Source: Watersipora subatra (lineage: Eukaryota; Bryozoa; Gymnolaemata; Cheilostomatida; Watersiporidae). From it: 64,000 nucleotides of DNA. This document shows positions 12,096 through 25,589 of the stretch, in pieces. The DNA is taken from positions 25,759,870 through 25,823,869 of the forward strand of contig NC_088712.1 in assembly GCF_963576615.1 (NCBI RefSeq), given 5' to 3'. Both the position numbers and the translations under genes were made by a program. Position 1 is the stretch's first letter. Each line of letters starts with the position of its first letter. The notes beneath the pieces are model-generated. The model saw only the letters and a list, made by a program, of their open reading frames with translations, had not been told where the DNA came from and searched no databases.

Positions 12096-14047
12096 CCCTG
12101 CAATTATCAGTTCCTGCAAATCACTTGACATTTCTACCGCTTGCTTCAGCTTTTATGACTATTATTGCTTCAGCTTTAGCTATTATTGGCTTGCGTGCTC
12201 TGGTGGGTTCTTGTCCCAGCTTAGTGCTTTATGTATGTACGAAGATGTTGGTTCTAGTAAGTGTTTCCGATCAAGTTTTATTATTCACAGGTGTGTTTTG
12301 CCACTCTCTAGCTAGCTCTGCCCTATAAGCCTGACTCTTATTCGCTCCGAGAGCCACATAATGCGTGTATAATGAGTCTGTGATAATATTGCAAAATACT
12401 AGATAAACCGCAGTGAAAACATTGGCCTTGCCTTGAATGTGGCAGCAGTGAATAACAACCCTGTCATATTTAGCCATACCATGTCAATTACCTTTTTTGG
12501 TCGCTATAACTTTATCTCTATCTCTTTCTTCAAGTATATGGAACAATTCAAGTACTGTTCCATATACTTAAATTGTAATTACAGGTGAAAATGATTTTCT
12601 ATCATTTTGCAGGTACAACTACAAAAACATTGAATCTTAAATCCAAAGAATAGAGAGTAAACTTTTAAAAACACTACTCTGCTCAAACTTATTTTAGCAA
12701 GTAGCATTGACTGAAACATGTTAGATATCCAGTGTTATATTTCAGCAGCCTAATTTAATCCATAACACCAGAATAGTAATTGTGATATTAAAATACAATT
12801 ATAATTATTTCCATAGATGCATTAGTCCATAGCAGGCATAGTTGTTGAGTATCGCACATCTTTCAAGCGACTAATCCCAACATTTATTCATTGTGCTTCA
12901 ATAATTCATGTGCCAAACTCGAACTCAGAAGTCAAAATTCTAGCAAACATGATAAAAATACTCAAACTTTCTAATGCCAAAAATTGAGAGAAGATAAACT
13001 CACATTTCCAGTGAGTATAATTACTCAGGACAAATATTAGGGGAGAAGTGGGATATATGGAAACAGGGGATACATAGGTATCCCATTATTAGAAATTGTT
13101 TACTTTATTTTAGTTTTCTATCGCTTGTATAATATTGTCCAATCCAAAAATAGGTCACTGCTGCCATCTTAGTTTCTGTCAAAGTGAAACTGTCAAGCAT
13201 GGAGGTAAGTTACCTTTCATCAGTACTGTTTCGTAAATTTACTTAATATTCAAGCAGGTTTAACATGCAGCAAATGAATGACGTTTACTCAAATTTTTGT
13301 TTTTAACATAAATAAACATCTTTTAACCGATTTGAGACAAAATTTAAAACTAATCTGTAAATAACTTGAGAGTTATGGCACTTTACAAAAGTTATAAGCT
13401 GGGTATACATGGGCCATTAAGGATGAGGGTAGTTGGACCAGTTGGCCCAACTAATCTACTGCAATGCAAGCGCAAAAACGGATAGATGGGTCAAGCGGCC
13501 AAGTATAATTTTATCATAACCCATTCAATTTACGCTTTTAGCCAATACCATAGTTTTATAAAAAGAAAGCAGCAAAAATCTATACGTCAAATAATGTTAT
13601 GGGTAGTGCTGTAATAAGATATTAAATGAAAAGCTTTCAGTTATATGTATAGCCTAAGATCATGAAATTTGCCCTTATGCCCAAGTTTCCTCAAGTGGTG
13701 GCCTCTGAATCCTCCATACTGACCCATGCATCTTTCTTCAAAGATAGATGGCCCATTGACTTTACTATATGAAATTATTTGAATGCAGTTGAGAGAGCAA
13801 AAGTAAAACCATGTTCACCGATGCACTTAACCAAGCTCTAAGAGCATGCAAAATTATAAATACAACGCAAAAAAACCTTAGTTATTTCATATTAAAAATG
13901 TAACTCTTTTATTGGCTCAAGTATCCTACTTCTCACCTACTCTGCACTAACAAAAACCAACCACAATACAAGGACAGCACAACACAGAATGGGTAAGGTC
14001 TGTTGGTTAGGTTATTGAAAGCTGGCTGAAATCATCATTGTTAAAGA
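12096..14047. other. no recognisable gene; one short hairpin
   Basis: AT-rich non-coding sequence. A perfect 14-bp stem (12532-12545 with 12556-12569, loop 10 nt, arms AAGTATATGGAACA and its complement) is present. An ATG followed by a donor-like sequence at 13199 (ATGGAG then GTAAGT) has no supporting exon. Confidence 0.5.
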
Positions 14048-15175
14048 CAGGGTTTTTCTCTATACGAGGGTCAGTGTATGTCTCAATAGCTCAAAACTTT
14101 TAAATTAGACAAAAACAGAATACATTTAACTCAAGGTTCAGAGGCTAACCAGGATACTACACCATGAAAATATTCATTTCAATGTTATGACTAGAACTAT
14201 ATCGGTTGCTAAATGATTTTTGGTAATTACAGAGAAAAACTATTTTAAATTGTACTCTTTTTGCTATTATCATTACTATATAAAAACAATGTGAATATTA
14301 AATTTTCTGTTGGCATAAGTAACGATAACAAAACAACAAGAAAAGTGCACAGCTAAAGGCTAAGTCGTCACAGTTGTTGTCTAAATTAGAGACCATATAA
14401 ATGAAAGCCTGGAAAAAAAATGAAAAAAAGTCAGATTGTTTTATCTTGTCAGTACATACCTGCAACCAAGAGCAAGCCAGGCATTATAGCATTATTACGA
14501 AACACAATGTCACACTCTACAAGAAAAAAAGACATTTGATTATTAGCATGCATTTATGTGGACCAAGTTAGAGAGTACATCACAAGTTACACAAAGACAC
14601 ATGAATAATGCTTGTAGCCAGTGCCAGCCAACAGAGACAGTGATTGTTGACACCCTGTTGACAGTGATCGATGAGATTAGCTCTTTCTCTGAGCTAAACA
14701 GCCAACAGGTATGAGATTACATAATGCCATACACTAAGCTATATACAAAGAGATGTTTAATTAATGCTTGTTACTAGTTTATGACCTTTATTGCTTGAAC
14801 TGGGTTCTATGTCTGGCTCTGAAAGCTAAAGCTAGCTGGAGGCAATACATGTCCCGCAGGATACTGGAGAAATATCAAGCAAATTTTGGTCATTGAGTTT
14901 TCTGATGCTACACGCAAATTCGTTGCAAACTAGCATAATAATGGGTATACAAAAAGCTTAATTATTTTGAATGTACGTGTTTCATGTTTGGTTAGTCAAT
15001 CTTCAAAAAATGTTTTAAAAAAAACCAAGGCTTATGGCAAAATATATATTTCCCCTTAAAGAATATATGCTACAGTCAATGTTTACATAACCACATTAAT
15101 TATATCAATCAATAATATAAACATCTGCAGCAACAGATTTTCCTCATGCCATGTGTATCTAATACGCTTCACAAA
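14048..15175 (+). repeat. segmental duplication D, copy 2 (empty site)
   Basis: Collinear partner of 9903-10921 plus 12010-12095, without the 1.09-kb insertion. It provides the empty-site reference for that element. It has no open frame of note. Confidence 0.85.
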
Positions 15176-15195
15176 GCTTTGCTAGCAAAGCTTTG
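15172..15195. repeat. 24-bp perfect palindrome
   Basis: The sequence CAAAGCTTTGCTAGC followed by AAAGCTTTG is its own reverse complement. Copy 1 of segment D has only CACAAAGCCCTGC at the equivalent place, so the palindrome arose after duplication or decayed in copy 1. Confidence 0.9.
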
Positions 15196-16198
15196 CTGGC
15201 ACTTAGTTCTAGGCTTCTAGCATTATAAAACGTTTATTTTACATGAATTTTTTTGTCTTGAATCTCTATACCGAAAGGTTAACTACTGCTAACCTTTGCC
15301 TTGAAACGGTAGCTTTGATTAGCATATAGTAGGCCTACGGAACTAATTTTTGTATGAGTATTACAATATAAATTATATATTCTTTCAGAATTCAATTAAA
15401 AACTCTTTCTGTAAACCATTTTTAATTAAACTTTTGTTATAGATCTTTGAATCACTTGAATTTTTGAGAAGTTGGAAAAATTTGGGATTTTAAGGATATA
15501 ACGTAAAGCATGCATCCGACAACCAGCTAGCAATGGAAAATTATTCAGTGATGCATATCTACCAATGTCTACCAATGATCGCAACACTCGATTCCTGAAA
15601 ATCGCTTGACATATGAGCTTGACTTGACTTGAGTATGAAGCAAATGTTAAGCTACAGTCATCCAAGCTTTCATTGAAAGTCGTATATTTTTGTTACTTTG
15701 GATGAGCGACAACAACAAATCCTGTAGCCCAATGTAGTCCCCAAAGTTCAAGGTAAAGTAAAATCTAAAGCAAAAGCACACATACCTGCTGCTTTCATTA
15801 TCTGTTTCATTTCTTAAATACAGTTTTATCCTACTCACGTTGGTCTAAATCAGAAACTTGCAGCCACATAGATCTTCTGCCAGCTCAGTTGTCCTCCATT
15901 GATAATACTTGCACTAAAAAGCGTTGCTGACATGAGATGAGTTAAATGAGTAGTTAGTTTTGAAGCTTTAGTTTTGAAGCTTAGATTCGATCCCGAGTGC
16001 ACTCCGAGTGCACGCAAGCGATAGTAAATCCTACAGAAAGAAATGTGGTTATCAGCACAATTAAATTAGGTGTATGCCCATACGCAGCAACGTAATTTGT
16101 TTAATTTTTTGGCTGTTGGATAAATGAAGACTCAGGGTTTACACAGCTGTCTGCAGGTTTGAAGCAGGCCTTACCTTAGCCTATGCAGAAAAAGTATT
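15196..16198. other. no recognisable gene; possible tRNA-like fragment
   Basis: A B-box-like GATTCGATCCCGAG near 15985 follows a duplicated AGTTTTGAAGCTT and could be the 3' half of a tRNA-derived SINE. No A box is convincing. Open frames on the minus strand (15426-15838) have no recognisable domain. Confidence 0.4.
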
Positions 16199-16933
16199 GT
16201 AAAGGTCCGGCCACACGTAACGAATTATTCGTTCAATCTGACCGAATCCACGAATTTCACAGAATTCACAGATTTATTCTGCCGAATATCATAGATTCGT
16301 CTGAGCTGTGCATGCACACCGAATTCGTCAACGAAACGCTTTTAATTGGCTAACCAATTGTTTTTAGCGAGCACGGTTCTAGTAGCTTTGACAAATGGTA
16401 TAGTCCAAGACACGTACGACGACCCACAATAAAAGTATGACCGCGATATGACTTGATACATACGATGCAACGGCCTATATGCGCTATTGTTGGTTCTCTC
16501 TCGTTGGTTCACCATGACAGGAACTTCTCATCGTGTATCCAGAATTTTTTTTAGATGTTTTAGAAGCTATGAATTATTTCTTTTTCAATAATAATAATTT
16601 CTTTTTATGCAACAAAAGCTCCGTCGCAAAAACAGTCGCTATCTCTAGCGCATATAGGCAGTTGCATCGTATGTATCAAGTCATATCGCGGTGATACTTT
16701 TATTGTGTGTCGTCGTACGTGTCTTGGACTATACCATTTGTCAAAGCTACTAGAACCGTGCTCGCTAAAAACAATTGGTTAGCCAATTAAAAGCGTTTCG
16801 TTGACGAATTCGGTGTGCATGCACAGCTCAGACGAATCTATGATATTCGGCAGAATAAATCTGTGAATTCTGTGAAATTCGTGGATTCGGTCAGATTGAA
16901 CGAATAATTCGTTACGTGTGGCCGGACCTTTAC
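16199..16933. mobile_element. 735-bp fold-back element with ~286-bp arms
   Basis: The left arm 16199-16484 and right arm 16647-16933 are nearly perfect reverse complements with only a few mismatches (for example at the CCCACAATAAAAG segment). They enclose a 162-bp unique centre. The outer ends read GTAAAGGTCCGGCCACACG and its complement, flanked by TA on both sides, so a TA target duplication is possible. The arms are rich in CGAAT/ATTCG motifs and are more GC-rich than their surroundings. No transposase frame exists. It is probably a long-TIR MITE or fold-back element; I do not assign a superfamily. Confidence 0.85.
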
Positions 16934-19900
16934 TCTTTGATGATTTCAATAAAACAGAGAGAGTTTACTATCAGGCTTGTACAATTTTGATGGTTTTAAT
17001 TTATACGCTACGCTACAGCACGTACACTAATATGTATAGACAATATACATATATGTTTAAAACAATAGCTGGGAGAGACTTGCCAAATTATTGGTTTAAA
17101 AGGCAATGATGAAAGCGTGCATAAACTTGAGCACAATTTTTAAAAAACAGTATTTTTGTATTGTATAACATGTTCTAGGACATACAAGTTTGAACCATAC
17201 AAGTGATTTTAATGCCTTGCCAACCCCTTTTGGTAATCTCTGCTATCTGGTATGCCTATGGGATTTATTTGAAGATCTTAGGGCTTTCTGCAATGCTTAA
17301 AAAACAGCACACATTTCACAAGCTATTGGCAAGCGAAATGCATCATTACTAACTGCTTGTCAATGAGAGAAGTTTAAAAAACACTAACATTAAGCGGCAA
17401 TGAATTTTTTTTTCAAATCAGTCAATTTGAAGTTAATTACGTGATTGCAGCAACATGCCCTATCTAGGGCAACAAGCCATAATGGAGAGCTAGATTTAAT
17501 GATGAGAAGTTGTGGTTCATGTGACTCTATTTAACCCAACTGGCTCAATGTGAAGTCTGCATTGTGAACTACATGACATGTAAATCAATATAAAACAGTT
17601 GCAAATACTTCTAACAGATTAAAATATACATATTGGTGCAAATGTTTTAGAGGCAGCTCAAGTGAATAGAATTAGCCATAAATTGTAAAATAAACATGAA
17701 ATCAGAAATAGGCAGTGAATGTAACAAATATTAATGTGTGTAAAAGTTCAACAGTTTGCTAAAAATGAAATACACAAAATAATTGAGAAAAAATTGCCTT
17801 GTTGCCTTCTGTGGCTCGTCTTGGTAGAATAAAATTGAAAATATTGTAGACTTTGAAACTTAAAAAAAAAACTTTATAAACTTAGAAGCTTTATCACCAA
17901 TAGGGTAAGCTTGTTAAGCCATATTGCTCAGGACAACAACTGCCGCTTTACTGACCAGGTCTAGAGGAGACAGTAGACCAAGATGAGCCGAGAATGCGTA
18001 AAACTAAACAGAATTAGTGCACATCTCCGTGCGTAAAATAGTCCTAGTCTCAGCCACACCAATCGCAGCAGAAGCAGCAGCAGCTCTCCAGCTTATTCAT
18101 CCCAACAACCAAAGACTGGAAAGATTATTAGTATTTAATAAAAATGTACCTGTTATATAGTCAGGACACATCTGTTGAAGTAATTATCTATTACACCTTG
18201 AAAACAAAGAAGTCTGGGGCTGATGTTTGCTAGAAATATGTTTAAGAAATGACTAAAAATAATATAAGTATTTAAATTTATTACATATATGTTAAAGCCT
18301 ATAAAGTAAAAGCCTACTCATATTAAAAGATTTGATTGCACTGAAATATCACTTGCTACTGCGCTATGATGACACAGTGTAGTGGCAAATTGTCACTACC
18401 ATTGATACAAGGTAAAAGATTTGGTAAAATGTTATCTCAGCATTACAGCATCTACTGAAATGTCAGTATCTAGGTCGTTTCCAAATGACATCCACTGCTT
18501 TCATTTAGCTACCAATTATGAAGCCTGGTTATGTAATGTTAAACCAATGACTCATAACACAGAAAATCCCTCTCGCTACCCCTTTTATCTAGCTAGTCTG
18601 TAAATCATAGGCCAATCATGAGAACATATCATGTCCTATGCATATATAACAAAGTTATTCACTGCAACTGCTTGCTGTTTCATTTAATTTTTTTCATATT
18701 TATTAGATAGAGCTATGGAAAAGCTAGAAACACTACACAAGTTTTGTTTCAGATTGATGATGTTTGATAGGTATAGAATTGGGCTCGATGTACCTCGGGT
18801 TTTTTTAATCTCTGTTGTCTAAAGCACGTCAACAGACTATCCTGCATACTATGCCGCAACTTTGATGCCACAAAATATCCTGATCTCACAAAAGGTTTGC
18901 TATTAAAAGTTGTTAAGTTTTTGAGTCATTATAATTGCTCTTTTCTTTTATTTCCACACAACATCACTTGCTTTTACCAATTATTCCATTAGCCAGTAAA
19001 ATAAACTTCATACCAACATGTCAATATCATGTAACTGCAAGGTTTAAAGACCAGGTCACAAAACATTTTTATGTTATTCTAATCACTTAGCTTTGGTAGG
19101 GGATTACGTTATTCTTGCAGATTAAGCGGATTAACAGTTGACATAAAACCATGGTCAGGGTTGTCACCATTATGAGAAAACATAACTACTCATTAATGAG
19201 CACTGCCCTCACTTGTGCTTGGATATAAAACTCATAGCAATTTCAACAATTGCCAGTCTAGACATCTATATATTTGCATTAGCCGTGCATTAGCACTAGT
19301 AAGTGTGTCACAGCCATGATGCTGTCAGGATAATTGCATTACAAACTTTTACTATGGGTAGTATGCACTATACATGCTGCACAAGTCTTTTATAATGCAT
19401 ACTAATGAGTATTGATTCAGTGACAGTATTACCTTCTGCACAGTGTGCAATGCTAGATACAGTGGAAGTGTTGCTAAGGTACATTTCGTAGTGTTACAAG
19501 CAATAAAAACCTCTGCATTACGGTTGATTGTACATACATGCACAGTACATTTTCATGAAATATCATTCCAAAATCAAGTATAGTGTTGAAAATTGCAACA
19601 CAATTGCAAGATGTGGATGGTATTAAAATTTGAATGTAATTAGGCAAACAAGTTGATCACCACTAGCATATTGTAGCTTATATGATTGGAATCTGGAATA
19701 TGATATGGGACTTACTAGACAAGTTCAGTAGTGCTAACAATAGTATTGGCCGATCTTGTACAATGCAGTACAGATGCTTAGAAAGTCAGTAGTGTCAGCT
19801 GGTTCACAGTATCATTTTCATACTAATTCACAGTTGCAGTACGCATGCAGTTTCAAGTTTTTAAGAATGTGCATTAGTACTATGTATGAATTGCTGGGTT

Positions 19901-20669
19901 TTAGGTAATGAGTCATGAAAGTAAATAGGCAGTGGATGAAAGTAGGAAAATTACAGTAGGAGCACGGTTTAAGTAACAGAAAATGTCCATTTTGCCTTGT
20001 AAAGTTGTAATGCGGTGGAAAATTACTGTTTACTGAGCTGCAATTACACAGTACAGATTTAACGCATCACAACTCTGAACCATTCACACAAATCAGCAGT
20101 CTGATTGCATTACAATTGTTTAGCGGAGTTTAATCAGCAAGAGCTTGGTTTGAATGGGTCTAGTGTTATATCTAAAAGTACAAGTATACACCACAAAAAG
20201 TTGCATTGCTTCAATAGACATTATTAAAACTGCAAATTAATAAAATGTTGCAAGTGATCAACATTTCACTGTAAGTTTAAAGTCTGTTGTTAGAAAATTC
20301 TGAACAATGTTCATACTCCTTGAGATAATGTAATCTTTAGTTTTGCGCAATGAGAATGCCTAGGCAAGTAAATGCATTCAGCTAGTTTATAAACAATGCT
20401 TACATTAGTAGTGCTGCGGCTCACTGAGATTTTTTATTTTTATAAACAATCATGAAAACAATGTAGCATAGTAACACACTTGCGTTGGTAAACTAAAATT
20501 TTCTTTCCTAACTCAGAGTCACGAAAAACTTCAAAGGCTGAAAAGAAATTAACTTCTAAAAGCTTTCCTTGAAGCAAAGCAGTTGCTACTGCTCAAGTAT
20601 GTAAATTTGATGTAGCTTGTCATGTTTTCACTTTTCAGACCTCAACTATATATCTTACAAAGGCTTTAA
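16934..20669. other. no recognisable gene
   Basis: AT-rich non-coding sequence with no open frame of interest, no long repeat seen within the window and no tRNA-like structure. Confidence 0.5.
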
Positions 20670-22858
20670 AGATGTGGTTGCGTCAAAAAATTTGATTTAA
20701 TTAAATTAAGACCCATAAAAGGCTGAAACATCAGCTACAATTTGATGCCATTTTTGTCTTTGTAGACCAACCCTGTTCAGAGATATATGCATTTAAGTGG
20801 GGCCCGCTTTTAAAAAGCTCACGTTCCAGCGGGTGCTTCTTTCGTGACGTCACAAGCAATATATCTGAAAAGAAACCACGAGCGATAAATATGAGGTAGC
20901 TTCCTTAGTCAATCATCAGCGTAGAATTTTTATATAGGCCGTAACAAATGTTGTCAGTCGTAAGACGCGTTGGCTGTGATCTCAAATTTAGGAATATTAC
21001 TATATTATTAAATCGCATGGACATCGATATTTACTAAATTAATTAACATCGTTACTTTAATGAATTACTCGATCGACACGTTTTATTGGCGAACAACATG
21101 ATTGTAAAAATTGCTGCGAAGGTGACTGTGAGTTTTCTTGGCATCAGGTAGTAAAAGTTCTACGGAGGAAGATTGGAAAATGGAGATAAATTTATCTTTT
21201 ACTATGATTCTCCTATAAAGTTTCCTGTTGAGTTTACATTCAGATTATATTTCCCTGTTTGAGGCTGAAATGTAATTTCCTGCGCGTGCGAGATACGTAT
21301 GTACAGTGAATTTTTGATGGCTTCTTTCTAATCTTTAGCATCTAGCAATACAATGGCTTAGATTGATGAATATACTAAAGGTAATATTTTAGTACTCAAT
21401 AATACATGTACTAATTAATAAAATTATACATTTTTGCTATCACTAATTATCTTTTTATGTTTTTTTATCGGTTCTCCTAGCTACATTTGCTTCAAATTTT
21501 CTGTGGCAGTTTTATGTAGTAAATTAGATTCATGATTTGACTTTAGATGTTCACTTTTCACTTGTAGAAAGTGAAGAAAATCGATTGATCAATGCAAATC
21601 TTTAATTTCCAGAACCGAAGCTCCGAATGTTGGCTTGGCGTACTTGTGCCTTTGTTAAACGTTTATTCGTTTTTAAAATTACACTCGCAGTCTATCAAAC
21701 TCCGAATTTGAAAGCTTTCAGTAGATACGCTTTAGAATGACATATTTATGAATGACATATTTTTATTGCCTTTGTGTTACTGATTACAGGATGTTTATGT
21801 CGTCCCACCATCCGAAGCAGCTTTGTCAGTATAGAAACTGCCATAAAGGGAAAAGAGAGACTTGAATGTGTGCTGTATAAACCATGTTTTGTTTAAGTTT
21901 CTTGCAGTAGATGAATTTGTCTTATTGTAACAGCTAAAACTATGTGAGTGGCCACGAATTGATGAATATTTTTAATAAAAGCTTTATGCCGGGATGAAAA
22001 TATTTTGCTTGTAAAAATTATATAATAGCATTATATTGTTGACGATAATGATAAACATGATTTACAGAATATTGTATTGAATTGGATACGGTATATGGAT
22101 GTCCGCAGAGCTGGAGAATGTGAGTTCAAATCCAGTTTGCAGCAGACTTCTCATCCTTAAAACTCTATCCCTATGTATATTATTTTCAAAGGTAGTAAGA
22201 AACTAGTTTTCAGTGTTGGCAATGATATACGGCCACGCCCAAAGGATAGGCGACGGACATAATGTGGGCGGGGCTTTCGGGAGGCTGTATACAGTGTCAT
22301 ATAGGGACATGTCCCTATACGACACGGGCTGTATATCGTTAGTGTGGGTAGCGGCGGAAGTGTGCTGATACAAAGACCCTATTATACAGTTAACTTGACA
22401 GAATTACCGTAGACCGGTAGAATTGGTAGTCGGTACTCAAATGTTTACACAGCATTTAGAAAAAGTGAGCAAGACAAAATTTTAATTTTTGTTATTTGAG
22501 GCCTTTGAAACATTCATAATAATGTATCTGTAGTAGGGTTTAAAATTTTATTCTAACCAACATGAGCAAATACAAAATAAAGTATATGCCGATAGAACCG
22601 CGTAGGACTAGACTTTTATCGCAAATAGCCGATGTGAATACGAGATATATTGACAGATAAATTCACTTGTGACATCATTTTGGGCAAGTCTGGGCATGTT
22701 TTTTTGGCCTGAGCGTTTTTACGGCGACCATATTTTTCCGATTTTAATCTTCAAATATCTTGGCAATGAGATTGCCTAACACAACATACAACATATCAAC
22801 TGATAGATAAAAAAATGCTTTCTTTTAGGATCAACTCAAATTTGACACAACCACATTT
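20670..22858. mobile_element. 2.19-kb non-autonomous element with TTAA flanks
   Basis: The left terminus AGATGTGGTTGCGTCAAA and the reverse complement of the right terminus AAATGTGGTTGTGTCAAA match at 16 of 18 bases. Each is directly abutted by TTAA (20666-20669 and 22859-22862), as expected for a TTAA target duplication. TTAA is used by piggyBac and Kolobok elements; the termini do not start with the piggyBac-typical C run, so Kolobok-like is a guess. No transposase frame is visible. The interior holds a GC-rich stem-loop (22222-22345), a CRE-like TGACGTCA at 20845-20852 and a tRNA-like B box near 22125. Confidence 0.7.
22222..22345. repeat. GC-rich imperfect stem-loop inside the TTAA element
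   Basis: Outer arms AATGATATACGGCC (22224 onward) and GGCTGTATATCGTTA (22328 onward) pair. The centre contains a perfect 20-bp palindrome TATAGGGACATGTCCCTATA (22300-22319), extended by GTGTC/GACAC after one mismatch. The stretch is clearly GC-richer than the surrounding element. Confidence 0.75.
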
Positions 22859-24949
22859 TTAACAGTAAAAATCCTACCAACAGAAAACAGTATAAGCCTA
22901 CAAGCGTTGCGAGGTAGCATCATATCCTAAAAAACAAATGAGCTAACAACGACTCTTTTTTATATATGTTGGGTAATATGTGATGTGCTCTCATGTGTGA
23001 CACAACAGTTGTGATGCAGTCCACCAAAAAAATTCACAGACGTTAAAAATAATCACTTTTTGTCAGATTTAGCTTTCTGTAGCAGAGTTTAATGTATGAC
23101 ACGAGCTAATTAAAGTTATCAAAGCGTTTTTCATGAAAATATTAAAATGTTGATATCATCTACATGTAAATTGTTGCAACTTTTACCTACTATTTATTGA
23201 GTATAACGCATAACTAATCTTGATGTCATTATTTGGCAAATAATTTCCATAAACTTTTTGAAACAAATATTTTGAAAGGGTCCATTACATAAAATTTTAA
23301 AAAGTGTTTTAAAAAACTATTGGCATTTTTCAATTTGTTGAATTTCTGCATGTGGTTTTATGTGATTTGGTTGCTGGGATGTTTCAAAATTAAAATTGTT
23401 AACATTTAAGTGCAATTATAAGGCTCAGAAGAAAAAGATTTCTCCAAAAATTATGTCAATCGTTGCACTTCCTGTTTTTTCCTCCCGTGATGCCATCGGC
23501 TATTGCAGCCAAGTTGCAGTGTTATGCATCTTTATTGACATACATCTTATTTTGCGTTTGCTTATGGTTGTTTAAATGAAAATTAAAATATAGGCCTATA
23601 CTTAGACACATTGCTATAGCTGTTTCAAATTTTTCTAAAGATAGGTTGATTAGAATTAGTTCCATTGTTTTCCATTAACTACTGTATGAACACATGAGGA
23701 ATCATTGATAATGAGACAGTATGTGTATTTTGATAAACAACAAGCATGACTATTGATGTAATTTTTGAGGTCTGGGCACATTTCTTTTCTTGTGAGCATT
23801 GTAACTGGAATTGAGTTTCGCAAATTTTAATCTTAAAATATCCTGCTTGTCCGAACTCCGAAAACCACCAGCAAAATTCCATATGATAAAAAAACTTCAA
23901 TACTTTTTGATTAACTCTTCAAATACTTGACAGGTAAAATTGCCTTAAAGATATTAAAGCAAATGAACTATGTATAAAAATTGAGACTAAAATGTCACAA
24001 GCATCTTAATTACTGTTTAAACCATATAAGAATTGCTGACATTTCGGGAAGCACAGCGAGAGTTATATAACCATGAAATAGACAGCAAGGAGAACCACAC
24101 GTTTTTAAAAAGCTTGCGAAAAATCATGGCAGCTTTGACTATCCATCATAAGTGGCCTCTGAGCACAAGTTTTCTCATCCTGCATATATGCAAAAACTGC
24201 AAACAAGATGCCTGGATGCATGTATAGGCAGTTCATTAGCTCAGCCTTTGCATTAGCCTTTTCATCACCCAATACAAATTCCAACCAGTTCTATTTGTAG
24301 ATGGATGAGAGTGTAAACTAATCAGTGGTAGTGTTCTTTTAAATAGTTTTTACAAATTTTTGTTGCTCTTTGCTGATTTTCTAGCCATAGTACAAGATTG
24401 CTAGGAGTGTTCTTGGTCAGTGTGACGACCTAATCTTCTAAGCTCTCATTATCCTTGTGTTTTTCTTTTAACTGTCTCTGGCAGTAATGTTTCATGAATG
24501 GGCCAAATTCTAAAAACTATATCTCAGCAAATTATCACAGCAGGAATTTATTTTTCAAAAATAATGTTTGCGTTGCAACTTTTCAGTCTTAACCTATTAC
24601 AGAAAATTTTATTAAATTTTGCATGCTTGTCACACAAACTAAGCAAACAGCCCATTTATTCAGTAGTATCATTTTTTAAGCGACACAGATAATTGCTTGA
24701 GAATAGCAAAGCACATCTGCCCTTTATCTTTGGTAAACGATATTGTTATGAAAGTAATGTGCAAGCTATCTTCACAACTAACTGTCAACCATGGTAATGT
24801 TATGCAGATGTAAGTGTGTCATGAGTAGATTATCAACAAACAAGTTTTTCCAAACTGTTTATATATACCAGTACAGCCTACACTAACAGATGTGTCAATA
24901 AAGTATAGTGAGTATGCCTAGGCAAACAATTTAAACCAATTGAAGCTGA
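22859..24949. other. no recognisable gene
   Basis: AT-rich non-coding sequence. Short open frames (63-73 codons) show no domain. Confidence 0.5.
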
Positions 24950-25080
24950 ATGGTCGACGCTGGTAGCGGCATTCTTGGGAATCAGTTTGCATGTTGTAGG
25001 TTTGACTTCCCTATTATGCAATGTTTATCCCAAACCTCCAACCATGGCTTGGAACCAAGGAGGTCCAGGGCTGTTATTAC
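24950..25080 (+). mobile_element. tRNA-derived SINE (first of a pair)
   Basis: An A-box-like GCTGGTAGCGGCATT is followed about 40 bp later by a B-box-like GTAGGTTTGACTTCC, the spacing of a tRNA-derived pol III promoter. It continues into ATGCAATGTTTATCCC and AACCTCC, a tail block shared in modified form with the next element. It is not a functional tRNA: acceptor pairing is missing. Confidence 0.6.
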
Positions 25081-25139
25081 CAGAAAACTAGTAGCCTACC
25101 CTGTCAGTCTGGCACGCTGAATTTGCAAAATTATTACAC

Positions 25140-25290
25140 ATAACTGCAAGGTGGTTAAGCTGAGCCATCGTTAGGGTGCACAGCTGCTCAGCCAAATATT
25201 TTGAGTTCAATTCTCCGTGCAATGTTTTTCCTAACCTCTATATTTAGCTTTAGACAGATGGACAGACATGGCTTTTATTAATATTTTTAG
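25140..25290 (+). mobile_element. tRNA-derived SINE (second of a pair)
   Basis: It contains TGGTTAAGCTGAGCCATCG (A-box side) and GAGTTCAATTCTCC (B box), then TGCAATGTTTTTCCTAACC, homologous to the tail of the preceding SINE, and AGACAGATGGACAGACATGG. Two related SINEs in the same orientation within 350 bp suggest nested or tandem insertion. Confidence 0.6.
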
Positions 25291-25589
25291 TATCATTCTA
25301 AAAACTGTCTTCACAACCGAGTGGCTGGTAGTAGGTGAGCCAAGGCCTTAGCTTGAGGAATTTGACTTTAACGAGTCCTTCTACTGAGGAGTCTTCCTTA
25401 AAATCTGACATAAATATTCCTATAAAGTATACCTATATGAGTATAGTCACTGATATGGACCATTACATAAAGAGGGCTCTTGTTTGTAAACTAAGGAAAG
25501 AGAAGATAATTCTGACAACTTATGGAGAAGTGCTTTCTGCAAATCCTACTATTTTAACTGATTTTAGATTCATCAGTATTCATAAGAAA
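25291..25589. other. unassigned spacer
   Basis: An 88-codon frame (25335-25598, plus strand) runs here but has no recognisable domain. It lies just beyond, and antisense to, the retroelement 3' end, so it is probably chance. Confidence 0.4.

Noticed and set aside
24950..25225. Possible functional tRNA genes
   Set aside because: A- and B-box-like motifs are present, but no cloverleaf with a paired acceptor stem can be folded, and the tails are shared repeats, so SINEs fit better.
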